A DNA stretch of 8,331 nt from the NCBI GenBank assembly GCA_023254645.1, contig JALRLA010000235.1, positions 1-8,331 on the forward strand, in the 5' to 3' direction. The notes below the pieces were generated by a model. That model was not told the DNA's origin. It did no database searches and saw only the letters and a program-made list of their open reading frames with translations. The stretch's first letter is position 1; each line of letters begins with the position of its first letter. The position numbers and the translations under genes were made by a program. Positions 6,462 through 8,331 of this stretch are shown in pieces. This stretch comes from Bacteroidia bacterium. Lineage in GTDB: Bacteria > Bacteroidota > Bacteroidia > NS11-12g > UBA955.

Positions 6462-8331
6462 CTTTCAATTGACCTTCCAAATTTTGCAATTTGGTCAGGG
6501 TGTCTTGTTGTTTTTGGCGCTCGCGCTCTACGACATCGCCTTGAGCATTGGCCACAAACTTTTCATTGTTCAATTTGGCATTCACTCCTTTCAAGAATCC
6601 TTGAAGGCGGTTCATCTCTTGTTGAATCTTGGCCTTCTCAGCCTCTACATCCAATTCGAAATTTAACTCTACCAATACCTCAATAGTTCCGGCCAAAAAG
6701 GAAACGGCAGAAGCAGGTCTTTGCTCAGGATTCCAAACCAAATCGACATTGGCCATTTTCTGAATCATTTGGGAATACGCCGTCAACAAATCTTCATCGC
6801 CAAATACCGATGCACTCAGTCTCTCTTTAGGAGAAATTCCTTTTTGAGCGCGCACGTTTCGAAGTTCTGACACCAAGGTCATGGGATCAATCTTCATGCT
6901 GCTCTGTGCGGAGCCGGCCCCGGGATAATCTGCAATCGCACAGGCTTTATCAGGTTGTCCATCGTGAAGCGAGTGGTACAACTCTTCCGTGATGAAGGGC
7001 ATGAATGGGTGCAAGGCTCGCACAATCAATGAGAAGAATGCTCTAGCCTGATTCCAAGCTTCTTTGGATACCTGCTCTCCATAGGCGGGTTTAATGGCCT
7101 CTAGGTAAACCGAACAGAAATCATCCCAAACCAATTTGTACAAATTCATCAAAGCATCGCTCAGTCGGAACTGGGCGAAGTGATGTTCGTTTTCGCTCAA
7201 TGTAGAAGCCAAACGCGCTTGGAACCACGCAGAAGCTTCTGATTCATAAGGTCTCGCTTCGATTTCAGTAGGCTCCCACATTCCTACCAAACGATAGGCA
7301 TTCCAAATCTTGTTGCAGAAATTTCGGCCTTGTTCGATCTGACTTTCGTCAAACAGAATGTCGTTTCCGGCGGGGGCGCACAACAACAAACCCATTCGTA
7401 CAGCGTCAGCTCCAAATCGCTCAATCAGCTCCAATGCATCGGGGCTGTTGCCCAGACTTTTGCTCATTTTGCGGCGTTGCTTGTCGCGAATCAAACCGGT
7501 AAAGTATACGTTTTCAAAGGGTTTCTTACCCTCAAACTCATATCCGGCCATCACCATTCTGGCCACCCAAAAGAACAGAATATCAGGACCTGTCACTAGG
7601 TCTTGGGTAGGATAATAATAGTCCAGTTCGCTGCGATCAGCTCCTTCCCCAATGCCATCAAACACCGAAATGGGCCAGAGCCAGCTGCTGAACCAAGTAT
7701 CCAATACATCGGGATCTTGCTCCAATTCAGAAGGGTTAACCGTCATTCCCTTTGCGGCAAACAAGGCACAGGCCTCTTCTGCACTGGCCGCTACTTCGAA
7801 TTCGCCTGAAGCGGTATACCATGCAGGAATGCAATGTCCCCACCACAACTGACGAGAAATGTTCCAATCACGAACATTTTCCATCCAGTGGCGATAGGTA
7901 TTCTTCAGTTTTTCAGGAAAAAAGCGAACCTCGTCATTCATGACAGAGCTCAGCACCTCAGGATTCTTGGCCATGAAAGATTTCATATCCACGAACCATT
8001 GGGTGGAAATTCGAGGCTCCACTACCGCATCGGTTCGTTCTGAGAATCCTACATTGTGGGTATAATCGTCTACTTTCTCCAACAGGCCATTGGCATCCAA
8101 TTGCTTGACCCATTCTTTGCGCGCTTCAAATCGGTCCATTCCGACGAACAGCTCTCCCGCTTCTGAAATACGGCCGTCTTCGGTTAAGGTATCGATCACC
8201 TTGAGGTTGAACTTCGCTCCTATTTCGTAATCATGAATATCGTGGGCTGGAGTTACTTTCAAAACTCCGGTTCCAAATTCAATATCGATGTAGTCATCAG
8301 CGATGATGGGAACTTCACGTTTGATCAAAGG
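6451..8331 (-). CDS. valS: valyl-tRNA synthetase, C-terminal 626 residues (5' end beyond window)
   Basis: This class I enzyme charges tRNA-Val with valine in the cytoplasm. The frame runs open to the right edge (the edge codon is CCT, Pro, in PLIKREVPII), so the HIGH-motif N-terminus, roughly 250 residues by family length, lies outside. Numbering from the codon at 8328-8326, visible parts are: end of the CP1 editing domain (GTGVLKVTPAHDIHDYEIG, 19-37); NISRQLWWGHCIPAWY (156-171); DVLDTWFSSWLWPIS (207-221); LFFWVARMVMAG (251-262); the KMSKS loop (287-291, bases 7456-7470) that acts in ATP activation; the anticodon-binding helical domain (about 365-500); and a charged C-terminal coiled coil (about 557-625) typical of bacterial ValRS. 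The long intact frame and DTWFSS/KMSKS spacing fit ValRS over IleRS or LeuRS. The stop is TAA at 6453-6451. Confidence 0.97.
   Translation of the reverse strand, partial: PLIKREVPIIADDYIDIEFGTGVLKVTPAHDIHDYEIGAKFNLKVIDTLTEDGRISEAGELFVGMDRFEARKEWVKQLDANGLLEKVDDYTHNVGFSERTDAVVEPRISTQWFVDMKSFMAKNPEVLSSVMNDEVRFFPEKLKNTYRHWMENVRDWNISRQLWWGHCIPAWYTASGEFEVAASAEEACALFAAKGMTVNPSELEQDPDVLDTWFSSWLWPISVFDGIGEGADRSELDYYYPTQDLVTGPDILFFWVARMVMAGYEFEGKKPFENVYFTGLIRDKQRRKMSKSLGNSPDALELIERFGADAVRMGLLLCAPAGNDILFDESQIEQGRNFCNKIWNAYRLVGMWEPTEIEARPYESEASAWFQARLASTLSENEHHFAQFRLSDALMNLYKLVWDDFCSVYLEAIKPAYGEQVSKEAWNQARAFFSLIVRALHPFMPFITEELYHSLHDGQPDKACAIADYPGAGSAQSSMKIDPMTLVSELRNVRAQKGISPKERLSASVFGDEDLLTAYSQMIQKMANVDLVWNPEQRPASAVSFLAGTIEVLVELNFELDVEAEKAKIQQEMNRLQGFLKGVNAKLNNEKFVANAQGDVVERERQKQQDTLTKLQNLEGQLKALG

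Noticed and set aside
1..8331. Possible novel defence, mobile or biosynthetic system
   Set aside because: No integrase, transposase, nuclease, toxin-antitoxin pair, biosynthetic cluster or terminal repeats are visible; all large genes fit known families.

Overview
The window looks like chromosomal DNA from a member of the Bacteroidota, probably a Flavobacteriia-like or free-living marine-type lineage. The lineage guess is inference. It rests on four things: a Bacteroidota-type promoter (TTG, 20 nt, TAnnTTTG) ahead of a small gene; a RodA and a ValRS of the Bacteroidota kind; a very large FG-GAP/UnbV lipoprotein of a class common in that phylum; and two lipoprotein signal peptides, since cell-surface lipoproteins are abundant there. 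I see no tRNA, rRNA, CRISPR array, insertion sequence, integrase or other sign of a mobile region.

Layout, left to right. Positions 1-58 hold the last 18 codons of an upstream gene, which by context is probably the elongasome transpeptidase PBP2 (mrdA). Its stop overlaps the start of rodA (55-1323) in an ATGA junction. After 16 bases comes a 1163-residue lipoprotein gene (1340-4831) with fourteen Asp/Asn-rich calcium-loop motifs, arranged as seven, then an ASPIC/UnbV-like segment, then seven. A promoter overlapping its 3' end drives a 49-codon gene for a very basic small protein (4858-5007), which is closed by a strong intrinsic terminator (5040-5075). Next is a lipoprotein of the vanadium haloperoxidase/PAP2 phosphatase family (5092-6426). 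It converges on valS (6451 to the right edge, minus strand, 5' end missing). A 10-bp hairpin sits between these two genes and overlaps the valS stop codon.

How the genes relate: PBP2 and RodA work as the transpeptidase/glycosyltransferase pair that builds side-wall peptidoglycan. The two lipoproteins probably act in the periplasm or at the cell surface, but their substrates cannot be read from sequence. ValRS is housekeeping. Nothing here looks like a coordinated, undescribed multi-gene system. The items most worth a second look are the small basic protein with its own transcription unit, and the double-propeller architecture of the giant lipoprotein beside the elongasome genes.
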